Source of the DNA: Nemopilema nomurai
Lineage: Eukaryota; Cnidaria; Scyphozoa; Rhizostomeae; Rhizostomatidae
Direction: 5' to 3'
DNA: 64,000 nucleotides
Assembly: GCA_003864495.1 (NCBI GenBank)
Contig: ML133411.1
Location: 891,237-955,236 of the forward strand
The notes under the pieces are model-generated. The model had not been told where the DNA came from, searched no databases, and worked only from the letters and a program-made list of their open reading frames with translations. Within the stretch, counting starts at the first letter, position 1. The number at the start of each line of letters is the position of its first letter. The position numbers were made by a program, and so were the translations under genes. Below are positions 12,957 to 25,905 of this stretch, piece after piece.

Positions 12957-14109
12957 ATGGCATACTTCAGGAGTCTTGCTAATAAGCTGCGCAACACATT
13001 GGAGGAGACATCAGATGAAGAAGAGTTAGTCTTAGAAGGAGGGAGTGATGAAGTAAGAAGAGATAGAGTCGGCAGGGACGAGGCTTTGCAAGTACTGGTC
13101 CCACGCATCGGAACCAGAGAGCTGTTTAAGCTTCAATTCAGCAACAATGCAGTGAGAACTTTTAGTTTTTAAAACACGTAATAAATCATGATTTTGATGT
13201 AATTTGCTATGGGGGAGTTTTGGGGGTTTAACTTACTATGGGAGTATTACCTTTGAAGTTCTCGCAGTAATTGCGGAAGGGTAGGGGGCTGAAGCGAGTT
13301 AAAGCTTCATAATTTGTTATTTTTTAAAAAAAAAATATTTCAGTTGGAAATTGAAGCAGCCTTCTCAATTCCTTTGCTCTGCTGCCCAAGATGATTCCCT
13401 TGTTGCTGATCTTGTGTCATCAAATGTGAAATCATTTTCTATTTCTTTGAATAGGTCAGTCTTCTACAGATCAGAGGCAAGTGGACACACGATCAATAGT
13501 TTACCCCTTGGAGGAAGATTTCCCACTGGTTACGAGCTACTTCGTGCTTATTCACGAAGCTCTGCAAAGATTTATATATATTTGCACGACCCAGTGGTAG
13601 GCATGCGTCCAAATGCAATGTCAACTCCAAGGGAGGAAAATGCTGAAAGAGCGCAAGGAACAGAAATTGCGACTCAGACGCAAGACGATGGGACATTGGA
13701 GCAAGAAGAAGGATATTTAGAGGAACAGGAGGCACCAACAGGAAAGACCAAAAAGATATATAATTCTTTGAACTATGACACCCTGGGCCACCCTGCCCTA
13801 GGTGTCAGTCCGTATTCTATGTTTGGAGACAGTGACACCCTCTGGAGGAAATCTTTTCCAAATTTTTTGGCCGTAATGGTATCTTGTCACCAGTGTTATT
13901 TGTTGTCAAAAACGTCTTGGAAACCCCCTCCCCAAGCTCTTGAAAAGGACAGCTGCTATAAGTTAGAGCTGCTATAAGAGAAAAGCAGTCATTTGCAATA
14001 TCATCAACTTATTTTATTTCATGTATATACCAGTTTTTCTTTGTATATTTACCTTCTAGTTATACTTGTTGAAGATGAAATAAATGCCGAAGAAGAACTG
14101 GCAGCGTAG
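12957..14109 (+). CDS. Unidentified acidic protein, three candidate exons
   Basis: An exon from ATG 12957 to a donor at 13152 starts MAYFRSLANKLRN and continues with an acidic SDEEE stretch. A second open stretch begins after a TTTCAG acceptor at 13344 and runs to about 13756. It ends in a Glu/Gln-rich segment. A short last exon follows a CTTCTAG acceptor at 14060 and ends at TAG 14107-14109 with an acidic tail (NAEEELAA). The layout recalls the N-terminal region of cnidarian G2E3/HECT-like proteins, but no HECT domain is present, and exons 1 and 2 are not in matching phase at the sites I chose. The family call is a weak guess. The first exon starts six bases before the right edge of the tandem duplication. 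Confidence 0.35.
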
Positions 14110-14149
14110 GAGACACCACAAGGTGAATTTATAATGAGGTTCTATGCAA

Positions 14150-14270
14150 CATTACCCTAGGTACCAGAGCCGCAAAAATTAAAATTAAAAAATAATGAGA
14201 GCTGCGGAGGCGAAGGAGAGAGAAGAAGAAAAGCGGCTCTGGTTCCATCAATTTCAAACCTCCTTCTCGT
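14150..14270 (+). repeat. Left terminal inverted repeat of the AcademH element
   Basis: About 121 bp, matched by the reverse complement of 23490-23617. It contains a sub-inverted repeat (CCAGAGCCGC ... GCGGCTCTGG), so each terminus can itself form a hairpin. Confidence 0.85.
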
Positions 14271-14376
14271 GTGGAACATGCGGATTCACCGCTGATCACA
14301 ATCGCTAATTGGGTAATCACCCCAATCACAATCTCTAATCGAGTGTCGGTGGGAGCTTGAAATAGAATGGACTGTA

Positions 14377-17300
14377 ATGGCGGAAAATACTCCGGTCAAA
14401 GTTTACTGCCCATTTACAGCTGAAAATAATACCTCCTCGTGTCTGTTATGTGGATTCAATTTTGCGTTAAGTGGAACGAGACCGGCATATAGGATCTTTG
14501 GGCAGCTTAAAAGTTCGTCAGAAAGCGATTTCCTTGAAAAAATACGGCAGGTCTTGCACGACGATTTCTTTGCGTCGCAATCGGTTCTTCCCTCTTCAGT
14601 ATCGTGCAAGAGTTGTCACAGTAAAGTCTACAGATTGGCAAAGAATTTGAAAGAAATAAAGTATTTTAGAGACGCAGTGAAATGTAGGCTGGGTAACGTC
14701 TTCGAAACCATTACAACAGAAAACTCACCACCTGGAAATGTGCGAGTAAAAAGATGTTCGAAGTCACCACACCAAAGTGGCCCTTCTTTGAAAATGCTAC
14801 AAACAATATTGCCGGCTGAAGAAGATGCAAAAGCTACCAAAAGCAAATTCGTAAGAGAACTAATAACTGTTGGTAGCAATAATCTAGAATGTCTGCCATT
14901 CAAAAACGCAGAAATCCCTGATGCAACAAGAGGGCGAAATTTAACGTCTGTTGATGTGAGTAGTACCAAGTTTTTACTGAGGACTTCTTACACTGGTTTT
15001 CTGTTATTGTTTGAACATCAGATGTTTATACTATCAGTTCATCTTTCCAAAAAATGTTTTTTGTTTTCCCCATCCACACAAAATATACAGACATTTTTCA
15101 AGTCTTAATGTTCTTATAAATGTTTGGTTCTTCTGAGCTCAAAAGTATTCTTAAATTATTATTGAGCAACACAAATTTGGTATTAGTCTAAAGATAAAGT
15201 TATGCTACTGTGTTTCTTTTCATGAAAACATTTTGAGAAATGAAATATACTAGCACAATACAAACTTGTGGAGTGAAGCTGAAACTATTGGTCTTATTTG
15301 CTCAAACTATTCAGATAAATAAAAAGACTAACTGTCATCTAGCTATTGTTTTTTATTAATTTTCAGATTCACAAATTTTACCAGTACTCTTTTAATTTTA
15401 TTCATATAAGATGCAAATTGCTTTTTCAGTACAAATAGATTTAAAATGTAAAACAATATCTTTATAAACACAGAAGGAATGTTGTCATGTCACACTGTGG
15501 TTTTATTCGGGAGGGTTGCTGTATTTCATGAAGTTCAGTTCCGTTTCATTTTTTTAAATAGACAACATACAATACTCAACATTCAGGTTAAATCAATACA
15601 TTTAACACAACAATCAATACAAATAGCAAAATCATAACTAAATCTATATATTTTAGATAAAATACAAACAATAAATCATTCAGTACAAATGGGGAGTTGT
15701 ATGAAGGAAATTTATCGAGGAGGAGCTCTCAGTATATCAAGGAGAGGGCACCCCCTGTGATTCTTTTTCACATCATTAGAATTTATAAACTGATTGATTG
15801 TTTTACAAATGATTTAACTGTTATCATGCAAGTAACTAACAAACAAACATTGACACACAATTTTGTTTTTATAAAGGTACGTATAAATTACCTGTCAGGC
15901 TCAAAGCAAATGTGTGTTAAGTCAGAGATCATGTCACCTATTATAATTGCACTTGTTACTGGTGATATCAAATTCGTTATAAAGAAGATAGAAAAACACA
16001 AGGATTTGAAACCATTACTTTTTAAATGGGTTGAGGACAAAGTTGTTGATGAGGTTTCAACTGTTGTGGCTGTAAAAAATCCAAGCTTGCTGTCTAAGAC
16101 CAATTGTGAAGACCTAGTTAAACTAAAAAATGAGGCAGTCATTGATGAAATGCAAAAACGAGCCCCTTTGCTGTATCATGTATTAAAAGCTGCAGTTACA
16201 TCAAGGCAGAGAAAAAGGAAAATCAAAGAAGGACAAGAGCACAAAATATGTTTGCATGGTCTTGCAATGGTGTATGTAATTTTAATGAGAATGAGAAGCC
16301 CAACACTAAGTGCTTTGGCATATCGCATATCTATGGTTTTACATCATAGTGGAGCTAAGAAAAGAGTAAGTGTGAATATTACTAAGATTTTAACAGGATC
16401 TTTTTATGTTCTTTTTTATTGTAACAAACATGAAATTTAAGTTCACCCTTGTTTTCAAGCCTGCAATATTTTTAAATGTTGATTTAAGAGTAAATGTTTT
16501 TGATAGCAAAAATACTGAATAACATAACAGGGGTGGATTTTAAAGCAAATAGGGAAATCGACACGCCAGTTTCAAAATGATTATTTGAAGAAAAAAAGGA
16601 AATATTTCTTTTTTGCCTAAATCAGCTGGGGGATGTTTCTAAAAAGTTTCTTAAATTTATACAATCTGGTTCTAAATTTTGTTAAAATGATGCGTGTTTA
16701 ATAACCTATCCTATTGCACCAAACTATTGCGTTACTTTTTTCATTTTGAACTTGGATACAAATAAGCACAAATAGATTGACGGGATTAAATAATAATAAC
16801 TTATGGATAGCTCTCAGCAGTTGCATACTATTAATTAAATGGGTGAATAATATCTCCAGTATAATTTAGTACTTATTAGATGTATAAAATGTTACCAGTC
16901 ATCTTCAACATCTAACCCTTCTATACCATCAGACAAATCACTTTTGTCACTTCCAGATGTACTATCTGCATCTGAATTTGGGCAAAAGAGCCACTCTGGT
17001 AAGGACAAACTCTGTACTTCTTCATTCCTGCCTCTAGCAGCATTTTGTGCCTTGCTTACTTCGATATCTGTTATATTACCAAAGATATCATGCACTATCA
17101 GAACTATTTCTCCAGCATGATGCTCTTTGTAAATGGGAGTGTGGCTAAGAATATAGTCAATGCTTGTTATAAAAGGTAAGTGGCCTTGACGCTCCTTGGT
17201 GACGCTCTTTGATATGCCAACAAAAAATTGCTTATCAAAAAATGATGTAACATTGGCATACTTTCTATTTTGTTGCGATACATAATCTAAGAATACTTCC

Positions 17301-20300
17301 TTAAAAAGGTGCTTCTCTGGCTTGGATACAGTTCGCACTTCTCCTTGCCTTGAAACTTTTGGCATACCCTCTCCTAAGTTAAAAAAGGCATTGCACACAT
17401 ACCACTACCTTTACAGTCACAGTGTGCATGACACCAGGAACAACAATCATGTTTCAGTTCTGGAAGCTTTACATCTTGTGTGACAAAGCTTTTGTAAAGT
17501 GCAACACGAAGACAAGATTCTGTTTCTGTTGCATATGCCTTCATCTCTGCTGTTGCTTTAGCCAACTGTCGTCCTGAATAATATAAAATTGCAGTAGCTG
17601 CTGCTCCATCACGTCCTGCTCTTCCAATCCCCTGAATATAGTTTATAACTTCATATGGTGCTCCATAAGGAATTACATATCTCAGGTCACTGATGTCAAC
17701 ACCCATCACAAGTGTTGCAACAACTACCCTACATGAACCATCAACATCAGACAATTGTGCAAGCACCCGTTCTTTATTTTCATGTAGAGTCATTTTGTGG
17801 TACATGCCAATAAGCATGTTATTTGTGGACTTTTCTCTTGATAAAATGTCAAAAGCTTATCTACCAAGTTCCTCCTTTAAAAATAAAAAAACTTTAGAAA
17901 CATTCTCAATGCTTTGGCAATAGATGATAGTCTTTTCAAAATTCCTTTTCTGTTTTCGTAAACCTTCAACTATCCATTCTAGTAAGGATGGATTGAGTGT
18001 GGGGCATTTTACTTTCATAAGATGAATATTTAGCCTGTTTGGACTGGCTCTTATCATTGTGAAAGATTGCATTGAAAGAGACTTCACTATTTTCTTCTCT
18101 AAGTCTTTATCAGCAGTTGCAGTTAATGCCAACATGTTCACATTTGGAAGCAAGGTTCTCAGCATTCCAAGCTTTGAGTAGGAATCTCGAAAAGCCTTTC
18201 TGGCTACTTTTAGATCTCTCTTTCTGTGATCTGTGAGCAAATCACCCCTGAAAAGACATATTACTTTATCATTTGAAAGTAATAAATACAAGAAATAAAT
18301 AGCTCAGTGTGATTTATTGTACTGTTTTACAGGCCTATCGTTGTTTGTCACCATATGGTGTATGCCTAAGCAGACAAAGAGTCATTACAAAGTTGCAAGC
18401 TGCTGGTACAGGTCATGACGAAGCCATAGTTCAGAGAAAAGAAGCTATCCAGACTCTCTACACCAAGGAAAAAATAATAGACGAAAAGTTACAAATGCAG
18501 TTAGCAAAACTGTCAGGTGTACCAGACATTGATATTAAGTTCATTGATGAATCATCAATTCCACATGTTCATGTTGCATCGGCAAGTAAGCAGCATGCTA
18601 GACAAAAAGCTATCTGCAAGAAGTCAAGTGATGCAGGTTCTCTGGTACTGAACATGATAAAGCAGCAACGGCAACTATTGATACAGAGTTTAGCTTATTT
18701 CAAAAAATTGAAGCAAATGAGATGTGCAAGCTTGATACTCTAATAGAGCAGAAAATGCACATCCAGAGGTCAATGCAAGAAATGCTTTACCAAGTTATTG
18801 GTGACAATCTTGATTTATACATAAAAGTGAAACACATGACAAGTGAAAATCAAAACAAGTAAATTTCTTTAATTTTTATTCAAAGTTTTTATCTCAAACT
18901 GTGAAAACTCAATTTTCAGACTTAATTTATTTCCATTTTTTCTTGTATTCTTTGTAAAGCTCCTTTTCCCTGAAATAAACATGTTTCTTACGTGATTAAA
19001 TCAGATGTTGACGGTCTGATTAGTTTTAGTTTTTACATGTACCAAACAAACTCTATGGAAACTACATAAAGAATGTACCTATTTCACGGCTAGGCTATTT
19101 GGAGTATAGAACAGGATGGCTCTAAGTTAATAATCTAATTTTTAGGCTTAGTTGAATTATCAGGCAAGTTTTGATGTTAAAAGTGTTGTATCAAAGTTGT
19201 TTGAATTATTTTATGCCTGACTGTTTTGTTTATCAAGGCCAATATTTCTTGATCTTGATATTTTTTCTGATTAGTTCAGCAGTTCATGTATGGCTATTTT
19301 GTGGCAAATTTTACTTTCAAGCAATTTCCTTTTAATGAATACTGGTATTTGGACCCTTTAGTCATTATATTGTTATTATAATCTTTTAGAATTTTGATAA
19401 AAAATACCAATTATTATTTCTTAGGTCCATTCATTGGTTTAACATGCTAGGCTTGCCACTAAGAGTTACTGGAATCAACTTGGATAATACACATCAACAA
19501 AGATCCATACTATCTATGCGAAATGAAGAGTTTATTCCAGATAAATCTTTACACAACAAACTTCTTCTGGACTTGATTCCTCTTGTCAGCAGAATGATTG
19601 TTGATAACATCAAAGCTTTTAGCCCATTTAAAAACCTTGTTCTTCGACACATTCCTCACAAGTATTCCAAAGAGATGTCAATGAAATCTGATGAGGTAAT
19701 CTTGAAGTTCCCATTTTTACAAGACTTAAAAAACCACTTAATATTATGGCAACAATTATGTTAAAAAGGTCAAAATGGTTTTATTCTGCCTATTCCCTTA
19801 CAGGTACCTCTTGGTTTGATATTCAAAAATGAGTCTGTGGGGGCAGAGATGATTGAGATCCTCCAATTCATCCAAAGAAAATATGTGCCAGTCAGCTATT
19901 TAGAGGCAGATATGGAAAAAAGTGTTCATGTCATTCAACCTATTTTCTTAGGTGGTGATAATCTGACAGAGGAGCGTGCTCGAAATCTTCAAGGTGCTAT
20001 GGCAGATGGGGAAACAGATTTGGATAGACTTGGGGGCATTTTACCAAAGAATGGAGACTGGCATGCCATACGATACATGTATAAGGTATCTAACTTAAAA
20101 ACTTACTTAAAATCCTATGGTCCTTTACAGCAAAATAAAAAAAGGCATGTAGCTCTGTTTTGAAAAAAATGCTTATAAGGTCATGTTTTCAAAATCAATT
20201 TGTATTAAACTCATTTTTGGGGAGAATAGTGACAAAATCCAGTAAGCAAATGCCAATTGCTCATATTTATTTGACTTTACGAAGCTTTCTTCGATAACGA

Positions 20301-21421
20301 ATCTGTGAGAGATGTTGGTTCAATGGCATACAACATGAACCTTATCAAAAACACCAATGCAAGGGGGAATGTTCTGGACAAATTCAATGAGTGTAAAGAA
20401 TTTGTTAATTTTGAGACAGACGCCCTTATCATAACATTGACACTCTCGTACTTTGGATTGGCAAGCACTGATGTGCCACCTGAAGAAGTCATTCCACCCA
20501 CAGTAATTACAAGCAGCAAAGATAGGATGGTTTTATGATGAGGTAAAAAAAATGATACTCCAATTTGTTGTTGAACCTAATTCAAAGGATACTATAAACA
20601 TCCACGAAAACATTGCTGCATTGTCTAATGAAGCCCCAGTGTTTTTTTGTAGTGAGCCTGGCTGCCATAAAACATTCAGGTATGAAAAGGTATGGAACCA
20701 TCACAGGAAAAAATTCCACCATAGCACATTATCAGAATTGGAGCCAATCAAAAAATCCCAGAAGCAAGAAGCGGGTGATGATATTCACAACTATTGTACC
20801 GCAAGACTCAATCTTGGTCTTTTGGTCAGAAATGCAGATGATGCAGTTAAAGAAGGTGATGGAGAAAGAATACTCAATTGCTGGAAGTTCTTTCTTCTTT
20901 ATTTCAAAGCTTTTGGCCATCACAAGTATGCTTATGCTTCTTTCCTGCAGCAGGCAAAGGTTAAGGCAATTTTGACTGAGGCTCTGTCAGAACAACTTGA
21001 ATGGAACAGAACAGTCAACAAAAAAGGTGGCAAAGGTCGTAATATCTCTTGTGATATACGTTTGGAACAAATAAATTGCTTAACAAAGGAATTACTTCAC
21101 AATCTTGGTGTCAATTTAAATGAAGGTACTGCTCTGAGGGAATCTCAAGCAATAGGATTTCTTGAACGCATACTTCAGTCAGTTGATGAAGACATGCACA
21201 TCAGTCTTGGAACTGGCTCCCACAAAGTTAAAAGCAAAGAAGCTGACATGCAGCACCTTGTAAATAATCTTCTTTCAAAGAAAATATTTCAAATTATCGA
21301 TGGAAGGAGACTTGAAAAGTTTGAAGGATTCAAAAGAAATCTACTGGCAAGACGTGATGTAATGTCCCTATCATCTTGGCTGTCGGGTTTGCTTAAGCAA
21401 ACAGCAAAAAAGTACTTGTAA
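14377..21421 (+). pseudogene. AcademH transposase (DUF6589 family), multi-exon, frameshifted
   Basis: The start at 14377 encodes Cys pairs (CLLCGF, CKSCHSK) of a zinc-binding N-terminus, with a donor at 14956. Further exons: about 15880-16365 (LHHSGAKKR end), 18333-18858, 19425-19695, 19804-20085 and about 20284-21421. Junctions are in phase where checked (16365/18333, 18858/19425). The 19804 exon carries the DUF6589 hallmark LGGDNLTEERARN followed by DWHAIRYMYK. The last exon holds a C2H2 finger (CSEPGC ... H-x4-H) and the conserved EGDGERILNCWKFF and GGKGRNI blocks. The family is thought to contain a DDE/RNase H-like transposase core. Single-base frame changes near 18635 and 20530 break this copy, and the 15.9 kb acceptor is uncertain. 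Confidence 0.75.
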
Positions 21422-23438
21422 ACCTGCCTTGTTGTTTTCTTTTAGAACTTGTTTCTCCATAAAACAATCAGGATTACAATTTTAGGCTATAAATTTGTAC
21501 ACTTGAGTTAGTTTGCAGACCTTTTTGTAAAAAATAGCCCACGCTATGGTCCATCGCTTTCGTGATTTTTCTTGCACAGGCGATGGCTCTGATAGTGAAA
21601 AAATGTTCCTGTTATAAGGTACCCGTTTGTTTGAGGTAACATCAAACGAAAACATAATGTTATGATGACCTTTAATGCACTCCAAGGAAGAATAAATATC
21701 CAATGCAAATGTTGTTACATAAATATCCAAATGTTGTTTTATACCTTTTTAAAAACACATTAACTGCCAAGAAAATGTTCTAAGTGCTATTGTAGTTCAA
21801 AAAATCAATATACCTCAAGTATTCCTAAACATTCGCTGTGGAATAGATAATTTCTCCCTTGATGGCAGATTAACTACCAGAAGTAAATATAAAAAATCAA
21901 TCATCTATTTATTTATAATTTAGGCTGAAGAATTTTACAAAATGAAAGCACTTTTAGGTTTTAATCTTGATTGACAATATACCAGGGCTCCTTTTACTTG
22001 GAGGGGGGTAATTTTACCATCATAGTTTGTGTGGGTGTGTAGAATCAAGGTTTTTAGAATTATTTTAGAAAAATAAGTTAAATCTGCATTATATACTATT
22101 TTTCCAGTTACAAATACTAAAGAATTAAAGCAGTGCATCAATCACTTGCTATTTGTAATGTACACACATGCAAATGCCTCTGTTAATTTAGATCAGCATT
22201 TGGCAATGGAGACCTTAACCATAACATATCTACTCATTTTTTATGTTTCTATGCCAACCTTGTCCAGTCGTTATGTTGACAAATTGGCAAAACAGTTGAA
22301 AGTTGTGTTTGATATTAATTGTTACATTATTGTTCTAAGGAAATCAAATTTTATTTTGCCAACATCTAGACACATTTGCAGAGGCATTGCTCACTGTAAA
22401 ACATTCAAGGAACTTGAGTTAATTTTTTGCAAATGATAAATGGAACCAACTTGCACAATTTTTCTCTTAAAATATCTGAGTTTGTTTTTATAAAAAAAAG
22501 TTCATTCAATGTAAGGATTATCCTAATGTATTGTCCTTTTTGCATTACCACAATGGTAAAAACATGAAATTATTTATATGTATTAGTAATTTAGCTTTGA
22601 CTTTTCTGGACCAGTCAACTAGATATCAGGTAAGGGTTTACATGTCCCCTAGGATATAAACTTGTGACCTTTCCTTTATCTGGATGGACTATGTCCACCC
22701 TGATTATTGTACCATAGCCCAGCAGAAACTACACCCCATGATTCTAGAAAGTGACTCTGACTATTATCATGGAAGTGTGACCTTTATCGTGAAAGTATAA
22801 TGTTTCAAATAAGAAAGAAAGAACACTAAAAAAAGCTAACGTACCATTTGGGCACACAGTAGGCCTCATCCGCAACAAGCATGAGAACCCTCTCTTGATA
22901 CAGGTTGGAAAGTAGGAGGTTTCTCCATCTGTTCATTTTTACCCAAGATTCAGGACTACCAAATATGATTCGGAACTCTCCGCGTTGTAAATCATCCTCT
23001 TGCAAGTTATCTTCGTGCAGACAACGTGCCCGAACACCAACACTTTGTAATAACTTGGTCTGTAAATCCATTATGGCAAGCAGCGGTGATATGACAATTA
23101 CAATGTCACGTCCACAGAAAAATTTAAAACCTTCCTTTAGGCCCAGCGATCTGGTAAGGAAGTGATTTTCCATGACCTGTTGGTAAAATTGCGAACGTAT
23201 CTTTCTTACAGATAAAAATTGATTTTAGGATTTCTAACTGTTGCGGTGTTTTATCCATAATCTTTGGGAAAAAAGTCTTCATAACTTTTTTTGCTACAGC
23301 TTCCAACGTCTTTTCCAACTTCTCCATTGTGACTTTGTGTCGCAAAGAATCAAAGATTGCTTTTATGATTAGCACATAATGTAATATATGTTCTATGTGA
23401 TTAGTGATTAGCTGAATGTCGAGATATTGACCAATCAC
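16892..23438 (-). pseudogene. AcademH RecQ-like SF2 helicase, split by a 4.6 kb intron and frameshifted
   Basis: Exon 1 (23438-22845) encodes motif I LPTGHGKS, motif Ia VISPLLAIMD and motif II. It ends at AAATG/GTACG. Exon 2 starts at 18247 after TCTTTTCAG, restoring a KWG codon run. It encodes motif III (LALTATA), motif IV (KTIIYCQS), motif V (VVATLVMGVDIS), motif VI (QGIGRAGRDG), a Cys cluster (CCSWCHAHCDC) and an acidic tail. Motif II reads DEAY instead of DEAH. Breaks seen: a one-base shift near 23128 just after motif I, an in-frame TAA at 17857, and a frame change near 17398. In AcademH the helicase presumably assists transposition; this copy should be inactive. Confidence 0.75.
21422..22825. 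other. Non-coding DNA in the AcademH helicase intron
   Basis: AT-rich sequence between the transposase stop and the helicase exon 1. I see no further coding exon or repeat. Confidence 0.5.
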
Positions 23439-23489
23439 GCTGAAGATTCCACATCGTGGATCTAGGATTCTGATTGGTTTAACTGTTAT

Positions 23490-23617
23490 ACGAGAAGGAG
23501 GTTTGCAATTGATGGAACCAGAGCCGCTTTTCTTCTTCTCTCTTCTCTCTCCTTCGCCTCCGCAGCTCTCATTATTTTTTAATTTTAATTTTTGCGGCTC
23601 TGGTACCCAGGGTAATG
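23490..23617 (-). repeat. Right terminal inverted repeat of the AcademH element
   Basis: About 128 bp, inverted copy of 14150-14270 with a small length difference in the GA-rich run. It is directly followed by the CAA target duplication. Confidence 0.85.
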
Positions 23618-23881
23618 CAACATCTGCCTTTGTTGTGTTTCTACGATGCCTTTTTCAATATTTCTCTTTTATCAAGTAATCTTACCATTCTGTTTTTTTG
23701 TTAAGTACCTCATACAGAGCACATGACCCAATAGCTCTTTAAGTTTCTAATGTGCCTTTCAGTATAATTATATTTATTTGTACTTAATGACCTAATTCTT
23801 GATGCTGCTAATTTGTATTTTAAAATAGTATATTGTATGTAATGTTTGTTTTATGCAGAAAAAAGCTTATGAGTTTTTGTT

Positions 23882-24750
23882 TCAGACAAGCAAGCAGTCT
23901 CCCACGTAAACTGCAGCGATTTCCGTTGCTGTAGGATTGTCATAACGGTGATCCTGGAAAGGTCGACGCGCAATGATCATCCTCACTTGCGGTACGGGTT
24001 GGTTGTTTGCGGCTGCAGCGTCATGTTGTTGTTGTAAAACTTGCCCCATATTCCTGAATTGTCTTGCATAAGGATTAACAGCCATCAGCTCATCTTGTAG
24101 AAGTTGCAAGACATCAGGTCGCAGGTTCGCGTTTCTTGTGTCGTGAATTCGCTCTGCAATGCTTGATTGGTGTCCATTATGTATAAATGGGAATACTCTG
24201 GACGTGTACCTTCTGGGGCATCTGCTGCGCTTGTCAAGTGGTAGGTTTGTCCGTGAATCGTAACCACACGAGGTCCACACCGCGTTCATTGACTGTGACA
24301 TTCCAAGAAGCCATTGCAAAGGCAGCATTATAGTTGCGAATATTTTGCAAAAAATGGCGCGATTGTGGTGTATTTCCATTGAAAAGTTCCATTACATGTG
24401 GCGCAGGTTGTACGATTGGAGGAAGTACCACTTTTCCTCCAAAGCAACACTTGGTGAACACATTCTGTGCGTTTGTTTCACTGACGAAATATTTGGAACG
24501 GCAATGATAGCATCGCTCCAATGTAGTGTTGTGGTGGTAAATCCAGACCTGGTGGGGGTGGTAATTCTTGCCAATTGAATTGGTGAGCAACTTCGAGCTC
24601 TAACGCTTGTAATTCATTCACTTCGGCAAGTATTTCCCGATCACCTGCACCATGTTGATGTCCATCTTCATTACGTCGCTTCCAATACAACTGTCTCTGT
24701 CTTTCTCTGTCTCTTTGGCGATTAATATTTTGACGTTCTTTACGGGGCAT
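23882..24750 (-). pseudogene. Helitron replication protein, N-terminal fragment
   Basis: Starts at ATG 24750 with a basic Arg/Gln-rich segment (MPRKERQNINRQRDRERQRQ). It passes through CYHCRSK, CCFGGKVVLPP and NIRNYNAAFAMAS and reaches NPYARQFRNMGQ, the normal order in the N-terminal part of animal Helitron Rep/helicase proteins. The blocks fall in different frames (changes near 24480, 24250 and 24090), and the homology stops at 23882, before the HUH nuclease and PIF1-like helicase domains. It is therefore a truncated, decayed fragment. No nearby TC 5' end was identified. Confidence 0.75.
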
Positions 24751-25218
24751 GACTTAGTCCTAGAGAACAAAATAAAAAATTTTAAAACTGGATAAGTGAG
24801 TCAGGGGAAAACATAGTTTGCAAAATGAATTATTTAGGCTTTTTCGCAGAAACTTAATCAAGGAAGAAGAACCTACCCGAAGACTGTACGATGCTTCAGT
24901 ATTCACAAATAGCGATCGAACAGAAAATTTGGTAACGAATTATCTTCAATTGTTCCAAAGACTCTAAATTCTCTTCAAAATTTGAACGAACATGAAAGCA
25001 ACTGTTAAGCAGCGGTGCGCTGTTTCAGTCTTGTAGCAAACAACCCCCGTCTTAGAGATCAATATTGGACTGTGGGCTGTTTTGTCGAAATTCATTTGCC
25101 GGCTACCTTTGACATTTTGCCCTTTGGACGGTAGAAAACAGCCTTGAGTCAAGGCGGAAGGAGGTCAACAGGTCAATTGGTCATGTAGAAATCCACGTAG
25201 ACAAAGCTAATGAAGGGA

Positions 25219-25905
25219 AGAGGCTCCCCCCTCCTAGCGATTATCACACGAGTGTGAGTGATGCACGCGAAAGATGGCGAGTCATTTTTTCATTGACAAA
25301 TTTGTTTCATGTTTCCGCTTCTTCCGAGTTTCTATTTCTGCGTAGCTGTGCATTACGTCATTTTTGTTCTCGATTCGAGAATCTGCCTCATTTGTTTTGG
25401 AGTCATTTTAATGGGCAATTCTTTTTCCACAGAAGGGGTAAAGCCCATGTAGCGGGGTTCTGGGGGCTAGTCAATTCTAACGTAAATCAAGTGTCTTCCT
25501 GATAAGCTTCATTGCGGTAATTTGTTTTAAAACGAAGTTGAATTGTAGACTGGAAATGCTTTCTTTCCTGGCGGACTTCAATTACTTGCAAAAAGCAAGA
25601 TCGAGTGCACATCCCATTGCAGTTTACCCATGTCCAGAGGCCGCAATCAATCAAGTTGACAACACGCTAAAATTAACACCCTCCATGGAACTCTTGCCAA
25701 TGTGTTATTGGGCCAAGCGACCGCGGCAGGAAACAAACAACACGACATGACACCTTCCTAATTGCCAAGTCCGAAAAAGCTGACACGAAAGAATGGCTTC
25801 CTCGACTTTTTTTACTCCTCGTTTTGGAAAATATTGGGCGTAGCTTCCACAACCGTGGTCTTTTTTGTAGTTTGGAAATTTAAGGCGGTTTAAGCTTGGC
25901 ATTTG
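25219..25905 (+). mobile_element. Fragment of the Helitron family seen at 50.4 and 57 kb
   Basis: 25219-25478 matches the right arm of the fold-back region in the two larger copies and ends GGGGGCTAG followed by T (about 25479), the Helitron 3' terminus. The next 400 bp also match sequence downstream of the equivalent point there (compare 51180-51490 and 57840-58170). The left arm is missing, and this copy is more diverged than the others. Confidence 0.7.

Larger units (their letters stand above)
7947..12962 (+). repeat. Direct tandem duplication, copy 2 (5,016 bp)
   Basis: Second copy of the 2928-7946 block, in the same orientation. It differs by single bases and by homopolymer lengths, such as the C runs near 6838 against 11854. 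Its right edge falls six bases after the ATG of the open frame beginning at 12957, so copy 1 also carries that ATGGCA at 7941 but then runs into the start of copy 2. Confidence 0.95.
14150..23617. mobile_element. AcademH-type DNA transposon, complete (9.47 kb)
   Basis: Both ends read CATTACCCT(A/G)GGTACCAGAGCCGC in inverted orientation. They are flanked by a CAA triplet on each side (14147-14149, 23618-23620), a 3-bp target duplication as expected for Academ elements. Inside are a DUF6589-type transposase gene on plus and a SF2 RecQ-like helicase gene on minus. That pair defines the AcademH lineage as I know it. The two genes interleave: helicase exons 18247-16892 lie in a transposase intron (16366-18332), and the last transposase exons lie in the large helicase intron (18248-22844). 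Frameshifts in both genes suggest this copy is no longer autonomous. Confidence 0.85.

Noticed and set aside
16892..18291. Helicase exons as a host RecQ gene
   Set aside because: They lie inside matched TIRs with a target duplication, next to DUF6589, and are broken by a stop and frameshifts.
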